The notes: generated by a model not told the origin, from the letters alone. Positions 10,611 through 23,298 are shown, counted from the stretch's first letter. The stretch: DNA of 64,000 bases from Warburgia ugandensis (GCA_035236585.1 CP141132.1:39249880-39313879); one strand, 5' to 3'. Numbers and translations are program-made.

Positions 10611-13100
10611 TGTGACGACCCGGGTTTCATATGATGCAAATTTCATAAAAAGGCGAGATCTCTTGCTTTAGAAATATGAAATGCATGAAAATCTTTTGTT
10701 TTGGAAAGCAATCTTTCATATAAAATCCCGAGTATCAAAACACATTTTCAAATCATTAGCCATGGCATAGTTTTAAATCAACTCTATTCCCAAGAAAGTG
10801 TTAGTCACAGCCCCAGCTACAGAGAGTAACTACAATTAAGTAACACATTAAAAGATAAGGTAGGGGTTTACTTACTTGTACTTAATTTGGATGTTCTCTG
10901 TCACAGGTGTATCCTGTCCTTGAGTGTGTACTTGTATCTGAAAAATATTAAGGATTGGGTGAGTATACATTATACTCAGTAGGAGTCTATCACTACTAGT
11001 TTTATAATGCATGCTATGTTTTAAACCATATGTTCTTTAAACCATGTGCATGTTTGGACACTCATGTTCAATATCGATATTAAAAGCCATTGTCAAAATA
11101 GAATATTGACGACTTAAAGAATCGCATAATCCAAGTCAAAAGTAACATATATATCATAAACATATACTATGATATGCATAAGATGCTCAACTGAATCCAA
11201 CTCATGGATCTATGGTCGACCATACTCATGTCATGCCATATGCATGCAAGTAAATCCTCAAAAACATAGGGCACACTATGCCCAGGACCTCAGCGCCGTG
11301 TGGTCCCCGGGTACCTAGGGACTCTCTGTCATAGCCTCCACGGGGCATATGACACTTCGACGGGTGTCGTGACACCTTCAGTGGTAGTCCTCATTTACCA
11401 CAGCAATCGAAGTGAGGACAAGCCTTTTTGGCATGGTACCCTTTCCACCTATAGTGGTAGAGGCTAGGAGGCCACCTCGAACTTCTCAGCATAGCACTCA
11501 CGAGCTTACTAGCCCAAATCATATACTATCAAGCAGGCAAGAACCTTTTTCTCAAAACATATCTATGCATGTAACACATGTCTTGGCAATATATGCGCAA
11601 TGTATTTTTCATATGCATGCTAAGTTCATTTATGAAATCAATTCATGCTAAACAAGTCATGTGCATAAGGATGTAACATAAGTTTATATGATATATGCAT
11701 AAAGATAGGACATGTAACATAAAAACTTAAAACATGCATTAGAAAAGCAACCATGACTCAAAACATGCATTCTCAAAGCATCATGGGTTCTTTTTAAAAG
11801 TCTAGTAGCGATAGGACACCTACCTCATTTGATCGTGCTAGTCCCCTTGTCCTCGTACGTTCCTGGACATGGTTTAGGGGAAAAAGGTTAGCTTGGCCTA
11901 TTTCTATAGGTTCTAGAATAGTTTACCTCACTACTTAGGCATTAAGGGTTCATTCCCATGCCTAAGGGCCTCCTAAGGTCCCTAACTAGGCCTTGGTATA
12001 ATTAGGTTTGCAAAGGTTTAGTGGCCCCGCTCCACTATCATGGTTTAAGGGTCATGCCAGCCTTGATAGGGGCTTGATTAGGTATTTTATGGTTCGGGTG
12101 TGTCCGCGTGGCGCCTCAATCGGATTCCTAGAACTCAAGTTATGGGTATTTTAGTGTTAAGAATACATAGAAGGCCCAAAATGGGCCCTGCGTCACCGCT
12201 CCCGGCATGCACCTGCATCCCGATCGAGCGGCGCACACCCCACAGGGCGTCTATCGACACACCGGGCCTCCGCCCTGTTCTCGTTTGCGAGCGCGTCCAC
12301 GAACGCACCTGTCGGTTTCCCTTTAACACACTGGGTGCGTTTTGGTTCTGTGGTGACCTGGGTGTCCTCGAGACGCCGTGGTTCGACCCTGTTGAACCAG
12401 AACGCCCCAGGCAGCTGCCCTGTGTCTGTTGTAGCTCCTTAGAGCCCTATTTTCCATGGTTTCTCATGCAAAAACTTAAGGACATTCAACCTAAGACTGA
12501 GGGGGAGATGGGTTTGGAGTGGTTTAAGGCGTACCTGGTTTGTGGTTGGGTATTTTTCACAGTTTCTCCTCTTGCCTGCAACTCCAAGACTAGTTTTTCC
12601 TAGGGTTTTGGGCTGCCATTGAAGGCACCCAAGAGCTCTATTTATAGAGCTTAAGGAAGGTTCTGGAGGGGGGTTTCCACCGCCATGGAATGGCGGTGGA
12701 GAAACCTCCAGAATGGCAGTGGTTTCCCCCCTGCACATCAACATTTTAGAATCTCAGTGATGTAATATGTTTGGGAAGAAGGGGGTGCTCATATCAAAAC
12801 GGGTCCCTGTTTTCTCAGGCCAATTCATTTTAAATTTAATTACAATTTTGCCCTTGAACTTCAAAGGGTCATAACTTGCTCATTTTAACTCTGTTTTGGG
12901 TGATTCTAGTCTTGTTGGATTCCTTTTTCTGAGATGCACCAAGGGTACCATTCTAAGGACCAAATTTTTGGGTCTAGTCAGGGTGAACAGTGAAATGACC
13001 ACAGGGTGAACAGTGAAATGACCAAAATACCCTTATTTGAAAAAGTGAACTTTTCATTACCAACATGGGATTTCAAGGTTACAAAAATGGAGTCATTACA
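10611..13100 (-). mobile_element. Tekay/Del-like chromovirus solo LTR inserted in the satellite
   Basis: Read on the minus strand it starts TGTAATGACTCC and ends CCCGGGTCGTCACA, the same termini as the LTRs at 43445-46133 and 49523-52228. Total 2490 bp. It is flanked by TTTTT at 10606-10610 and 13101-13105, a 5-bp target duplication, though T runs make this weaker. It shares with the other LTRs a palindromic TATA region, the GGGTGCCT...AATGGCAGCCC stretch and the GTGAGTATA...ACTCAG stretch near its 3' end. It carries no internal region, so it is a solo LTR left by recombination. It is clearly diverged from the 43-52 kb pair. Small open frames inside are chance. Confidence 0.92.
12633..12651 (-). 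promoter_or_regulatory. LTR TATA region in a palindrome
   Basis: The minus strand reads GCTCTATAAATAGAGCTC, a TATA box inside a near-perfect palindrome. The same block sits at 43858-43874 and 49898-49914 in the related LTRs, so it is conserved between copies. Confidence 0.7.
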
Positions 13101-13105
13101 TTTTT

Positions 13106-15177
13106 TGCATTTCTACCCTAGACTTTTGCAATAGAAAAATTAAGCCAAATTAGTGATAACAAAGTGATTTCTAAGACTAAAATATTCAAAATATAGGGAT
13201 GTGTATACAATTTATCTTTCAATATAGTTGGAATGTGAAATTGCTCTTTGTTGTGTAAAATTAGATATTTTGTACAATTTTTGCATTTGTACACAAGACT
13301 TTCAAAACAGAGAAATTAAGCCAAATTGGTGATAATTAAGCCATTTTTAAGACTAAATTATTCAAAATATAGGATGTGTATACAATTTTTCTTTCAATAT
13401 AGTTTGAATGTGAAAATACTTTCTTATGTAAAATTAGATATTTTGTGCATTTTAGCATTTTTTCCCCTAGACTTTTGAAATAGTATAATTAAGCCAAATT
13501 AGTCATAATTAAGTGATTTCTAAGACTATAATATCCAAAATATAGGGATATGTATACAATTTATCTTTTAATATAGTTAGAATGTAAAATTGCTCTTTCT
13601 TTTATAAAATTAGGTATTTTGTTCATTTTTGAATTTGTGCCCCAAACATTCGAAACATTAGAATTAAGCCAGATTGGTGATAATTATGTAATTTCTAAGA
13701 CAAAAATATTCAAAACATAAGAATAGATTTACAATTTAGCTTTTAATATAGTTAGAATGTGAAGTTACTCTTTCTTGTTTAAAAATAGATATTTTGTGCA
13801 TTTTTGCATTTGTACATGGACTTTCCAAATAGTAGAATTATTCCTAACTAGTGATAATTTAGTAATTTCTAAGACTAAAATATTAAAATTTTGGGGATAT
13901 GTATGCAATTTATCATTTAATATCATTAGAATGTGAAATTGCTCTTTCTCTTGCAAAATTAGTTATTTTGTATGTTTTTACTTTTGTGATGTGAACCTTC
14001 GAAACAGTAGAAATAAGCCAAATTAGTGAAATTAAGTGATTTCTAAAACTAAAATATTCAAAATATGTGGATGTGAATACATTTTATCTTTTAACACATT
14101 TGGAATGTGAAATTACTTTTTCTTATATAAAATTAGATATTTTGTGCATTTATTCATTTGTACCCATGCCTTCAAAATAGTAGACTTAAGCCAAATTAGT
14201 GATAATCAAGTGATTTCTAAGACAAACATTTCAAATATATGGATATATATGCAGTTTATCTTTTAATATAGATGGAATATGAAATTTCTCTTTCTTGTGT
14301 AAAATTAGATATTTTGCGCATTTTTGCATTTGTACTTTATACTTTTGAAATTGTAGAAGTAAGCCAAATTAGTGATAATTAAGTGATTTCTAAGACTAAA
14401 ATATTCAAAATATATGGATGTGTATACAATTGATCTTTCAATATAGTTGGAATGTGAAATTATTCTTTTTTGTGTAAAATTAGATATTTTGTACATTTTT
14501 AGCTTTTGTACGCAGGACTTTCGAAACAATAGAATTAAGCCAAATTGGTGATAATTAAGTCATTTTTAAGACAAAAATATTCAAAATATAGGATGTGTAT
14601 ACAATTTATATTTTAATACATTTTGAATGTGAAATTACTCTTTCTTATAAAAATTAGATATTTTGTGCATTTTTGCATTTCCCCCCTAGACTTTCAAAAT
14701 AGTATAATTAAGCCAAATTAGTCATAATTAAGTGATTTCTAAGACTATAATATTCAAAATATAGGGATTTGTATACAATATCTCTTTTAATACAGTTGCA
14801 ATGTAAAATTGCTCTTCCTTGTCTAAAATTAGATATTTTGTGCATTTTTGCATTTGTATCCTAGACTTTTAAAATAGTACAACTAAACCAAATTAGTGAT
14901 AATTAGGTGATTTCTAAGAAAAATATTTGAAATATAGGGACATGCATACAATTTATCTTTTAATATAGCTAGAATGTGAAATTGCTCTTTCTTGTGTAAA
15001 ATTAGATATTTTGTTCATTTTTTACATTCATACCCTAGGCTTTTAAAACAGTAGAATTTATTCAAATTAGTGATAATTTAGTAATTTTAGAGACTAAAAT
15101 ATTCAAAATTTAGGGATATTTGTATAATTTATCTTTTAATGTTGTTGGAATGTGAAATTGGTCTTTCTTTTGTAAAA
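13106..15177. repeat. ~175-bp satellite array, right part, with higher-order repeat
   Basis: Anchors at 13216, 13391, 13565, 13740, 13914, 14088, 14260, 14435, about 14609, 14784, 14957 and 15133. After removal of the solo LTR and one 5-bp duplication (2495 bases), the 10545-13216 gap becomes 176, one monomer. Monomer types continue F-G-H, then B-C-D-E-F-G-H again, then C-like and A-like units. Diagnostic words include GCAAAATTAGTTATTTTGT for D, CATTTATTCATTTGTA for E, CCAAATTGGTGATAATTAAG for G and AGTCATAATTAAGTG for H. B-to-B spacing is ~1220 bases, a 7-monomer higher-order unit. The array ends abruptly against Athila-like sequence. Confidence 0.95.
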
Positions 15178-16215
15178 TCTACATATACAAGAGATCTTAC
15201 TTTTTAAGTAGACTACAAATCTTAAAATCCACTTAAAATATGTTTTAACCTCAATCCTCACTAATAAACATACAATCACAAATGAAACTCTCAGAAAAAG
15301 GTAAAACATAACTCTCTTTAATATGTGAGTAGAATCAGTATGACCAAAATATCTGACATATACTAATGAAAGAATGGGAATTACTAAGGAACTATTTTTA
15401 TTAATCTCTTTAGAAAGGATGCCATCATCAAGAAATTTAGGAATACTACTACTCAATTTCTATATGTTCATATCCTCATCAAGACATTATTCCTCATAGA
15501 ATCTATATGTTTTCAACTAGGACAATATGTAGGCTTAGGATAGGGTTATGAAAAGAAAGGGTATATCGGATATTTAAAATTCTTCAAAAATAAGTTCAAG
15601 TCTTCTACTACAAAGTTGACACTTCTTCTTTATTTATAATAAAATGAACATTCTTTTTCCATTTTTTATTTTTTTTGTCAGAACTTTTCTTTTCATGATG
15701 TTCACTTTCACTCTTATATTACAACTAAAAAGTATTTCTTCATTTATCTATAACTTATTTCATGAAGAAAATAGGTAAGGGGTATTTTATATTGGGTTTA
15801 TATGGTAAATGTAATTTGATTTAAAAAAGAAATGACCTATATATAAAAAGGCTCAAAGGGGCTAATTAGGAAAAATAATAAGCTAAATATGGAAATGAAA
15901 GATTGGACTTATGAAAATCTACTTCTCACCATTGCATATGAACTATCTTAAAATATCTCAAAAGATTTTCAATATAGCTCAATTTTTAATTAAAATAGTT
16001 GTTTCTGCATAAATAAAGGAAAATAAATACAAAAAGACTAGAATTCTACACCCCCACCTCAGTGAAATATTGTCCTTAATGTTTAAAAAGTAGGATGATA
16101 ATAATGCATTGAGAATGAAATAAGTGGGAGATGTAAAAAAAAAGAAAAAAAAAAGGAAACTTATGAGAAACAATGGTATAGAAATATTACAGATGAAAAT
16201 GGTGTAGAACAACAA
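15178..16215 (-). mobile_element. Athila-like element: 3' non-coding internal region
   Basis: Similar to 25050-26450 and, more distantly, 57720-58960, all in the same orientation: shared words ATCTACATATA, AAATATGTTTTRACCT, GAAACTCTCAGA, TGTAGGCTTAGGATAGGGT and a C-rich run (G-rich on the coding strand) next to a TTGTCCTYAATGTTTAAAAAG word near 16047-16090. That G-rich tract after the integrase is a family hallmark. Fossil, no coding capacity. Confidence 0.75.
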
Positions 16216-16404
16216 ATCCATTCAATCTCATGTATTAACTTAGAAAATATCTTTTTAAAATTTTCATTAATCTTAGGATAATTAGTATGCTGAACTTTGG
16301 TGCTTTAATTTCATACTATATCCTTGTGGATTTAACCCTACGTAACATTACAACTAACTACTTTGCATTTGTAGAAAAACTCAAACAAGTTTTTGGCATA
16401 TAGA
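16216..16404 (+). mobile_element. Opposite-strand Athila-like LTR-end scrap
   Basis: ~190 bases matching the tandem LTR ends at 8112-8583: TTCAATCTCAT, GGTGCTTTAATTTCATACTA, ACATTACAACTAACTACT and AAACAAGTTTTTGGCAT. It is on the plus strand while the flanking element is on the minus strand. Confidence 0.75.
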
Positions 16405-18265
16405 TGTAATTTTATATTTCAGAATGACAAAAGAAGATGACACTATTTTGTTCTATTTTAGGTACACATCTCCTAATAATTTGATCTGGGCAATGCTTAA
16501 ATGAGTAAGGATCATCCCGAAAGTAATGCTTTACATTGGAGAAAAATATTTGCTTTGCTTGCTTACCCCAATGTTTGAGAATCTTCCCTATGACTAAATA
16601 ATATGAAATATTAGCAAAATAATGAGGATGGGAGACATGAAAAAGTTGGTCATTAGAGAATGTATCCTAATTTGGCAACACATCTAAAGGTTTTGTTAGG
16701 ACAAGTCTAGAAAGATGGTCAGCTACTACATTTTCTACTCCTTTGTTATCTTTAATTTCAAAGTCAAATTCTTGGAGTAGAATAATCGATCTAAGTAGTC
16801 TTAGTTTATCATTCTTCTTAGAAAGAAGGTACTTAAGTACAGAATGATAAGTGATTATGACTATCTTAGAATCAACCAATTAGGACCTGAAATTATCTAA
16901 GGTAAAGACAACTGAGTTTCTTTTCCATGGTGGAATAGTTCAATTATGTACTATTAAGTGTCCTAATAGTGTAGTAGATAACATAAGGTTTTTTATCCTT
17001 TCTTTGTATTAATATAGCTCCTATAGCATAATTGCTAGCATTACACATGATTCCAAAAGGTAGACTCCATTTAGGTTGCTGCATGATAGATTAGTAGTTA
17101 ACTTGTCTTTTAGCTTGTAAAAGCTTCTTGACAATAATTAGTCCACTCAAGGGGTATCCTATGTAAGGAGGTGACATAAAGGTCTAGATATAAAACTAAA
17201 ATCTTTAATAATCCTCCTATAGAAACCTGCACAACCTAAAAATAAGCGGATATCTTTAATTTACTTAGGGATAGGTAGAAATCAATCTTTGCTTTACCTA
17301 CCTCTATACCTTTACATGAAACAGTATGGCCAAGTATAATTTCCTTATGAACCATAAAATGATATTTTTCCCAATTTAGCACTAAGTTCTTCTATTCAAA
17401 ATGATCCAAGACTATTCTTAAATTTTCAAGACATGTCAAATGAATCACCAAAAACAGAAAAGTCATCCATAATGACCTCTAAAATTGCTTACCATATCAC
17501 TCAAAATACTTAGCATGCATCTTAGAAAAGTGGCAAGAGCATGACAATTTAAATGGCATCCTTTTGTAAGCAAAGCTGCCAAAAGGACATGTAAAGGTGG
17601 TCTTTCTATAATCCTTGGGTGCAATTTCCATCTAATTGTATCTGGCATGATCATATAGAAAATGATAATACTAATGTCTTGCAACCCTTTCTAGCATATG
17701 AACAACAAAGGGTAAAGGAAAATGATCCTTCCCAATGTCAGCATTTAACATTCTATAGTCAATGCATTAAGCTAACCTATGATAAGTTTAGTAGGAATTA
17801 TTTCATTGTTAGCATTAGTGATCACTATCATTCTAGACTTGTTTTGAACAACTTGTGTTGGACTCCCCACTTTGCTATCTCTTATTGAAAATATAATAGC
17901 CACATCAAGCAATTTAAGGGCTTTTGCTAACCACTTCTTTCATAGTAAGGTTCAATCTTTATTGCAATTGAGGACATGGTTTGGCATCATCCTCCAAATA
18001 AATCCTATGAGTATAGATTAAATGGTCCATCCTATAGCACCTTTGTATTCCTTTAATATATCTATTAATTGCACCTTTTGGGATGCTTCAAATTGGGAAG
18101 AAATTAGATCTCCTTGATATGCATACTTTAAATCTAATTTTGCAACTGTAGTAATTATAGATACATATCCAAAGGGTAGATTATATACTTTCATTTATAC
18201 TTATGTTCTCTTCATGAACTTGATTGTAGCACTAACATTTTCTGATGCTTCTTCTAATCCTATGT
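16405..18265 (-). mobile_element. Athila-like Ty3/Gypsy pol remnant (RT, RNase H, start of integrase)
   Basis: On the minus strand 16667-16879 encodes [31 protein letters not shown] and [11 protein letters not shown], the RNase H end typical of Athila/Tat pol. Upstream, 16880-18265 shows scattered RT-type residues; downstream, 16440-16640 has CPDQIIRRCVP-like residues of the integrase start. The coding region is broken in many places. No gag, protease or integrase core is attached, and no LTR is visible. Family by motif; fossil. Confidence 0.8.
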
Positions 18266-20417
18266 AGAGCTAATCTGTAAAAATAAGGTATTTGGGTGAG
18301 TATTCTTCATACTCAGTAAGTGATCTGATACCACTATTTTGAAAACACGACATGCCACAAAAAGAAAATTGCATGATGTTTTACATGGAAAGCCTCACAT
18401 TCGGCGATCTGCCTACTTGGAACTCAAGGTTTTGTTCCCACTACAGGTTGCCTCATTCAGTGATCTACCCACTTGGAACTCAAGGTTTTGTTCCCACCAC
18501 AAGCTTCCTCATTCGCGCGATCTGCCCACTTAGAACTCAAGGTTTTGTTCCCACCTCAGGCTACCTCATTTGGTGATCTACCCACTTGGAACTCAAGGTT
18601 TTGTTCCCATCACAAGTTACCTCAGTTGACGATCTACCTGCTTAGCACAGTGCCCACCAGGCTCATTAGCCCAAAAAATATAAATACATGTAATCCAAAT
18701 TGCAATCATCATAAATCATGTAATTTATGTAATGCACTTCAAAACATGTGAGCAATGCATTCATAAAATTAGTTTAATGCAAGCAGTTGCATGCAAGATC
18801 ATAAGGAAAATCTGCATACTCATTATGAGAATATCATATCGCAAAAAGCATACTAAACACTGTCAACAGGATTAAATAAATCAATTAGAGTTTGGAGATG
18901 ATTTGAAAACTTAGCAGTATCAGACTACCTACGTCGATGTCATCACTTAACTCGCGTCCCTCTTCCATGCAAGTCCTAGAATACCTTAATCAAGTCCTAA
19001 ATGTTATTTGGACATACAAATCCAAGTATTATTTCCTATTCTTTATACATTATCAAGTAGATTCACAGATCAACGGCTAGATCTATACTATGGTTATAGA
19101 TCTCTAATTCGTGGGTTTCTAATGGTTGATCTATATGATTTAGGTTTGATCTAAGTATATTGATCTCCTAACATACCTAATGGATCAATCTATGAGAATT
19201 GATTATCTTTGATCTCATAGATCTATGAGATTTTTATGGTTTTTAGACTATGGTCACATGAAATAGTCCAATGATCCTAAATTTTATAGTATCATTAGGT
19301 CCACATCATTAATACGAATGCAACCGTTCTTTCGGATCGTTGATCGGAGTTATATAGCCTCCTTAATTAGATTTTTAGTGTCGTGCATCAATGGGCAAAC
19401 CAGATTGGTCCACGTAGGGCTGTGCATCTTGGTTCCCAAGACGCATGTGCATCCTAGTCGAACTGAGACTGCACTTGCACATGTGTGCATGCCCGAACGA
19501 CACTCCAGGGAGTGCTTCCCAGACGGCATCACGCGGGGGCATCTTTGGTGCACATCATGGTCAACTGGGATGGGGAGGCCCGATCTGGACCGTCCAACCC
19601 TCCCAACCCCAGATCAATGCCCAGGATGTCCCGATGCCCAAACTGACCTAGGTTTTCAGGGGTTTTGGGTCCCATGAACGCATTGGACCACTCAGATCTC
19701 TCATCTGAGCTACCTAGGTGGTGGATCAGAGGCAGATCCATCCGTACTAGTTTCACCACCGATCTACCGCCCTGTGAGACCAGATCCAATCAGGATCTAG
19801 GGGAAAAGGGAGAGGGAAGAGAGAGGAGTAGAGTGGGGAGGTAGATTGTACCTGGGGATCCCTCGATGTTACACGATGAAGGCCTTGAACATGGCTGTAA
19901 TTTGAGGGAAAGAAAATGCATTTTTGGAAGAGGGGGTGGAGGGGATTTATAAAGGGAAGAAGGCAGTGCTGTCCCATGGCAGTGCTACCATTTTTTCAAC
20001 GCTGCACTGCAATGGCAGTGCTGTGCACTGACTGGCTGGAGGAAGAAGACGACAATGGAGGGGGGGTGTCGTTATCAAAACGACCCCCTGCATTTTCCAT
20101 TTGTCTTGTTTTTAAATAACATTTACCAAATCGCCTTCCATCTTCAACGACCCATAACTTGGTCATAAGAACTCCATTTTCAGCGTTCTTTAAGGCGTTG
20201 GATTTCATTTTGAGCTTAGAATCTAATGATGTGGATATTTATCACAATTTCCATTATTTCATAGGTTAATTAAAATAAAACAGCCAACCACCTATTAAGA
20301 TGATTAAATATCTATTGATCTTCAAAATTTTCCAAAATAAACAAGCTATAACTAATTAGCAGATTGATCGTGGTTCTAAAAGTGATACAACAAGATTGAA
20401 AATTTTGAGTCATTACA
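18266..20417 (-). mobile_element. Chromovirus-type LTR, 3' end missing
   Basis: The minus strand starts at 20417 with TGTAATGACTCAAAA and continues through blocks that parallel the solo LTR at 10611-13100: an ATGACCAAGTTATGGGTCG word, a GC-rich block near 19440-19660, and GTGAGTAT...ACTCAG at about 18295-18325. The expected CCCGGGTCGTCACA terminus is absent; homology stops near 18266 against Athila pol. Open frames over 19318-19790 lie in the GC-rich block and have no recognised domain. Old and truncated. Confidence 0.7.
18384..18650. repeat. 56-57-bp minisatellite inside the LTR, ~4.5 units
   Basis: The word GATCT(G/A)CC(C/T)ACTT recurs at 18406, 18462, 18519, 18575 and 18631. Each unit carries GGAACTCAAGGTTTTGTTCCCA followed by a variable CCTCATT-type end. 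This explains the look-alike open frames of 64-92 residues here, which repeat the same peptide and are not genes. Confidence 0.93.
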
Positions 20418-21067
20418 GCTATTCAGTTGGTCACCAGAGAAGATGGAGGGGAAAGAGGGGTGGAAGGGACACAGAAGACTAGGGACTGGCAATCGCCACC
20501 TGGCTATCCCGTGCTGCGTTGGAGGTGAAAATAGGCATGGGAAGCAGGTGACGTTTAGTGAGGTAGAGAAGGAGTCTAGGTAGAAGAGGGAGCAAGGAGA
20601 GTTTTAACACTGGTGATATAGAAATCCCACTAATAATGAGTGATAGTAGTATGTTCCATCATGCCACCATTGGCCCTGATGGCTTGCACCACTAGTAGGG
20701 AAGAAGGAGGAGCATGCAAGGGTGGCAATGCATGGAAAGTTTGTCATAGGTGGTGTCATTGTCAAAAGAAGCCCCTCTATTTATGCATTTTTTTGTTTTA
20801 AAAAATATTAATTGGCCCATTTATGAAATTACTAAAATGGCTCTATATTTAAAACTCCTATAACTTACTCATCTGAACTCCATTTTCAGCATTCTTAATG
20901 TCATTGGGTTAATTTTTCTAAGTACAATCCAATTATTAAGGTATTGACACTTTATTTGCCTTCTATAACAAGCTCATTTATTGAAAATTCAAAACTAAAA
21001 TTCTATTTTATCCTTTCTTTGCAATTAAAATTACATAAAATAAGCTTTAAAAATTAGGGTTATTATA
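20418..21067 (-). mobile_element. Second chromovirus-type LTR segment with upstream polypurine tract
   Basis: The minus strand at 21082-21062 reads a purine-rich tract (CCTTTAAGGGGGAAAGGA) followed by TATAATAACCCTAA, an LTR start. The next 650 bases hold an AACTCCATTTTCAGC word in the + orientation like that at 20170-20190, so this is another copy of the same LTR type, cut by the LTR that begins at 20417. Fossil. Confidence 0.6.
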
Positions 21068-23298
21068 TCCTTTCCCCCTTAAAGGAATTTTCTTCCCAAA
21101 AAATTATTTCTATGTCATTTCTCAAATAGTTATGCATATGTCTTTCTTACTTTATCATCAATTTCAATTTTCAACTTTCAATTAAATGATTTTAAAACAA
21201 AAGTTCCACCTAAGAGATCTTACTTGTGCTTTCATTCTATTTCAAATATTGTAACTCCTTCAATTAAGATTGCCCTTGAGAAATCATGATTTTCAACTCT
21301 AACATTTTTATTTTATTTTAATAATAATTATTTTTTACATTTGTTGACAATACAATTTTCGATTTATTCCAATACTAACTTTCACTTTATACATGGGACT
21401 CGATTCCTCAACTAGAACTTGTGTCTCAACATTACCTATTTGTATGTAAAGAGTTTTCAATGATGGATGTTACTGCTAGGTTTGTAGTGAGTACTTTACC
21501 TCGTTACCACTTTATGTATATCATGCTTCTTCTTTCTACCTCTTGGAAGCATGTTTTCTCTTTTCTTGTCCTATATTAGGACATCCTTCAATCGTTTATC
21601 TTAGAATTGTGGACAACCATTAAACCTCAATTATCAAGAGGTAGCATAAGTATTAGTGCAATATTCCTTCAATTTCAAAAGCTTGCCTCTCATGTGTCAC
21701 CTCATACCTGTCTTATATCCTTAGTTGTTATCTTAATTAATGGTAAGGTAATAATCATTCAATACACTACTATAGTATCTAGTAAGGTTTAGAAAATTTT
21801 GAAATTCTGTCACTATTTTTGAAGTTTTCTTACTTCACTTTTGGCTTAGCTATCATTGGATCTAACATGATTATCAATTTAACAAGTTTGTTAAGAAATG
21901 GTTGGAGTTCATGCGACCTATAAATTCAGTTGGAATATTTGTCAACCTAAATGACATTATTCTAAAGTAACGATGCTTAATCCATTTCTAAAAATGACCT
22001 TGAGGTATTTCCTTTTCTAATCCTCATGTAAGACACCAAGACCTCAAGTTGATCCTTGAGAAGACTCCAGTTGGTGAAGATTGATTGGATGAGTTACTTA
22101 TCTTGAATATACACTTCTTATTATTCATTATAAGTCCATTCAAACACTTAACAGTAATGTAAGGTATTATCAACTCATCAACGTATTAATAAGAATAACT
22201 AATGTCTCTTGGGAAAAATCATGGCCCTAATGAATCCAGTTTCAACAATTCATCTCCTTGTTTTCTTAAGGTTTTTCAATTAGGTGAGCATCCTCTGTTG
22301 AGAAATTTTTGGAGTAAAACTAGTTAGAGTTTAATTCCTAGTTTAAAATTATTTTTTCATGATAATTCTAAAAATTCTTTAAAACACACTATCTACTCTT
22401 AGTTTTAGCATTCTAGAGCTTTCAAAATCTACTTTAATGACCTATTTCACTTCCTCTAGATCCTTTAATAATAAGAATAACTAACTTGATCTTGTTTAAT
22501 ATTTCAATTTGACTAGTTCATTTTTCAATTTAGCAAAACAATTTAAGATCCTTCATCTTCGATGTCTGGGTTTCATATATGCCTATCTTCCTTATCTATG
22601 TTAAATACACTCTCTTTTTGCTCCAACTATTGTATGTCCACCAAATATGATTACTTACATCTTATGTTTCCTCAAAATAAAATCATTCTTCTTCATGCAC
22701 TTATATTAATCTCTTCCATTAAATTGTCCTATCTAATAGACACTATTCTTATACTTTTGATTTGAAAATATTATGAATTGAATACTTTCATATAGCATTA
22801 CACTTCTCTAATAACAATAACCAAATATTCAAATGTAAGAATGTCTACTAAGTCTTTATAAAATCTCAAGAAATTCATTAATCTTATTCTATTACCTCCA
22901 CACTACAGTTATCTAGCTAATGAACTCATTCATAATTAGATTAAAATTCTTGGTTAATTTTTCTTAATAATTCAAATATTTCCATCTAGAGTAGCTTTAG
23001 AATGTTCTAATATTTTCATCAAATCCTTATAATATGTCCCACTTATCTTAACTACATAAATTCTTATTTACTATATTTTTTACTAATCTATTATATTATA
23101 CTAAGGTTGTTATTGTAAGAGATCAATTACTTCTCACTAAGCTCCATGTTATTCATCAAAGATTGAGCTAGGTTCTCTAGGATTATCAGTTTAATAGATT
23201 AGTATAAGTCAGAATTAGTATGATCTTATATTCTCATTCTTTATGCTTAGAATTATATTAATCTCATAGGATTATTATTATTATCATTACTATACTTG
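21068..23298 (-). mobile_element. Decayed chromovirus interior with RT traces
   Basis: Between about 21850 and 22150 the minus strand shows RT-like residues, including a VFSRINLRS stretch (FSKIDLRSGYHQ in intact relatives) and an MSFRLTN stretch (MPFGLTNAPA in relatives). The order and orientation agree with the polypurine tract and LTR below. The coding region is heavily broken; gag and integrase were not recognised. 22200-23298 is AT-rich with nothing else supportable. Confidence 0.65.

Noticed and set aside
12100-12603. 167-residue open frame on the plus strand
   Set aside because: It lies wholly inside the minus-strand solo LTR over its GC-rich block, has no recognisable domain and is not kept in the related LTRs.
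9105-15177. CRISPR-like array
   Set aside because: Whole monomers repeat without unique spacers, at nucleosome-like length, in plant repeat DNA.
15979-16221. 80-residue minus-strand frame with FFFFF runs, membrane-like
   Set aside because: Caused by A-rich runs on the plus strand in the 3' region of an Athila-like fossil.
18339-18751. Three overlapping frames encoding a repeated peptide (FCSHH, LPTWNSR)
   Set aside because: They are the three readings of a 56-57-bp minisatellite in an LTR.
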